Below, piece after piece: positions 6,167-6,965 of a stretch of 6,965 nucleotides of DNA. Below the pieces are notes generated by a model that was not told where the DNA came from, ran no database searches, and saw only the letters and a program-made list of their open reading frames with translations. A program made the translations under genes and the position numbers. The DNA lies in assembly GCA_013298675.1 (NCBI GenBank), contig JAAFIJ010000151.1, positions 1 through 6,965 on the forward strand. The letters are read 5' to 3'. Each line of letters opens with the position of its first letter. Within the stretch, counting starts at the first letter, position 1. Source of the DNA: Rhodobacterales bacterium (GTDB lineage: Bacteria; Pseudomonadota; Alphaproteobacteria; Rhodobacterales; Rhodobacteraceae).

Positions 6167-6964
6167 TCACACCCCTCCAAAGGCGGCACGCCCCGCCTCA
6201 ACCGCGCCGATCAAACCGGCGTCAGATCCGCAGATCGCAGGCACGACCAGCGGCATATCGGTTTTGCGCAAGATCCGCGCGCGCAGGGCCAAGTCTAACG
6301 CTGCAATCAGGTCGGGCGCATTGGCAAGCCCACCGCCGACCGGCAAAATCGACGCCCCAACCACATTGACCACCATCGCAAGGGGTCCCGACACAAGATC
6401 AAGCCAGCGCGCAACGGTTCCCATATCCTTGCCCGCCCGCCAAGCGGCCAAAATATCAGGTGCCGACAAATGTGCGCCGTGCAGATGAAAATATAGCCGC
6501 TCTAGCCCACGCGCGCCGCCAATGGTGTCAAGGCAACCGGTCTGCCCACAACCGCAAGGCAGGGCTGGGTCGTGCAACACCGGACCATGCCCCCATTCAC
6601 CCGCGAACCCTCCGGCACCTGTCACAACCCGGCCATCAAGGACCAAACCGCCACCAACACCCGTCCCAAGGATAATGCCAAACACCGACCTGTGGCCGCG
6701 ACCAGCGCCGTGCTTTGCTTCGGCCAAGGCAAAGCAATCGGCATCATTCAAGATGGTAACCGGCAAGCCAAGCCGCGTCTGCAGCTCTGCGGCAATGCAA
6801 GTTCCGTCGATTCCAGGAATATTGGCAACCTTGATCCGCCCCGTGTCAGGATCGATGATCCCTGCCATCGAAATCGCAATGCCCGCCTCGCCCCCGCGTA
6901 AAAACCCCGCCAAACCGTCGACAAAGGGGGCAAGCCCGTTGCACGGTGTCGCGACCTCTCCAAG
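6167..6964 (-). CDS. ROK family sugar kinase (partial, N-terminus beyond window edge)
   Basis: ROK kinases phosphorylate sugars such as glucose, N-acetylglucosamine or N-acetylmannosamine in the cytoplasm. The visible 265 residues lack the first 30 or so, including the DIGGTK phosphate-binding motif expected beyond the edge; the frame is open to the window end. Present are IAISMAGIIDPDTGRI, the catalytic-base segment ILNDADCFALAEAKHG, the glycine-rich GIILGTGVGGGLVLDG, the sugar-binding EWGHGP, the zinc motif CGCGQTGC and the C-terminal GGGLAN. The EWGH and cysteine motifs are intact, so the kinase is probably active. No DNA-binding helix can be judged, because the N-terminus is missing, so a ROK repressor is not fully excluded. 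The strong NDAD and EWGH motifs favour an enzyme, and an amino-sugar substrate (NagK-like) is plausible but not proven. The TGA at 6169-6167 abuts the cutC ATG. Confidence 0.93.
   Translation of the reverse strand, partial: LGEVATPCNGLAPFVDGLAGFLRGGEAGIAISMAGIIDPDTGRIKVANIPGIDGTCIAAELQTRLGLPVTILNDADCFALAEAKHGAGRGHRSVFGIILGTGVGGGLVLDGRVVTGAGGFAGEWGHGPVLHDPALPCGCGQTGCLDTIGGARGLERLYFHLHGAHLSAPDILAAWRAGKDMGTVARWLDLVSGPLAMVVNVVGASILPVGGGLANAPDLIAALDLALRARILRKTDMPLVVPAICGSDAGLIGAVEAGRAAFGGV
6172..6178 (-). promoter_or_regulatory. cutC ribosome binding site inside the kinase 3' end
   Basis: GGAGGGG on the minus strand lies within the last codons of the kinase gene, five bases before the cutC ATG. 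With the stop and start codons adjoining (TGAATG), terminating ribosomes can restart directly on cutC. Confidence 0.75.
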
Positions 6965-6965
6965 G

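Overview
The window looks like chromosomal DNA of an alphaproteobacterium, most likely a marine Rhodobacteraceae (Roseobacter-group) species. This rests on the moderately high GC, the protein sequences of ClpB, the GlcG/HbpS-type protein and the PD40 propeller, and the gene combination. It is inference from sequence feel, not from a search. No rRNA, tRNA, CRISPR array, complete insertion sequence or phage gene was recognised.

Layout. (1) 1-1842, minus strand: the first 614 codons of the disaggregase gene clpB, cut by the window edge just after the second Walker A motif, with a good ribosome site and a sigma-32-like promoter candidate upstream. (2) 1843-2847: about 1 kb between divergent genes with no firmly recognised gene. 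It holds an elaborate nested inverted repeat (2054-2139), three TTTGA repeats at exact 17-bp spacing (2195-2245), a doubtful 82-codon ORF (2255-2503) and a GC-rich hairpin (2625-2649). (3) 2848-3742, plus strand: a 129-residue protein with a faint HIRAN-like pattern, then a 139-residue GlcG/HbpS-family protein. (4) 3752-6965, minus strand: a tightly packed four-gene cluster. In transcription order it is a ROK-family sugar kinase (5' end outside the window), cutC, an unrecognised 257-residue protein, and a six-blade PD40/TolB-like propeller without a signal peptide.

How the genes may work together. The ROK stop codon abuts the cutC start codon, and the next two genes follow after 50 and 22 bases, so the four are probably one transcript. 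The kinase suggests sugar or amino-sugar phosphorylation. CutC beside a kinase, with no copper transporter or metallochaperone in view, fits the doubt about CutC as a copper protein and hints at a carbohydrate-related role. The plus-strand pair may be co-transcribed, but nothing in the sequence ties it to the others.

The items most worth a second look are the 2054-2139 structure, which includes two mutually exclusive inner hairpins, and the kinase-CutC-unknown-propeller operon. No unmistakable new system is visible.
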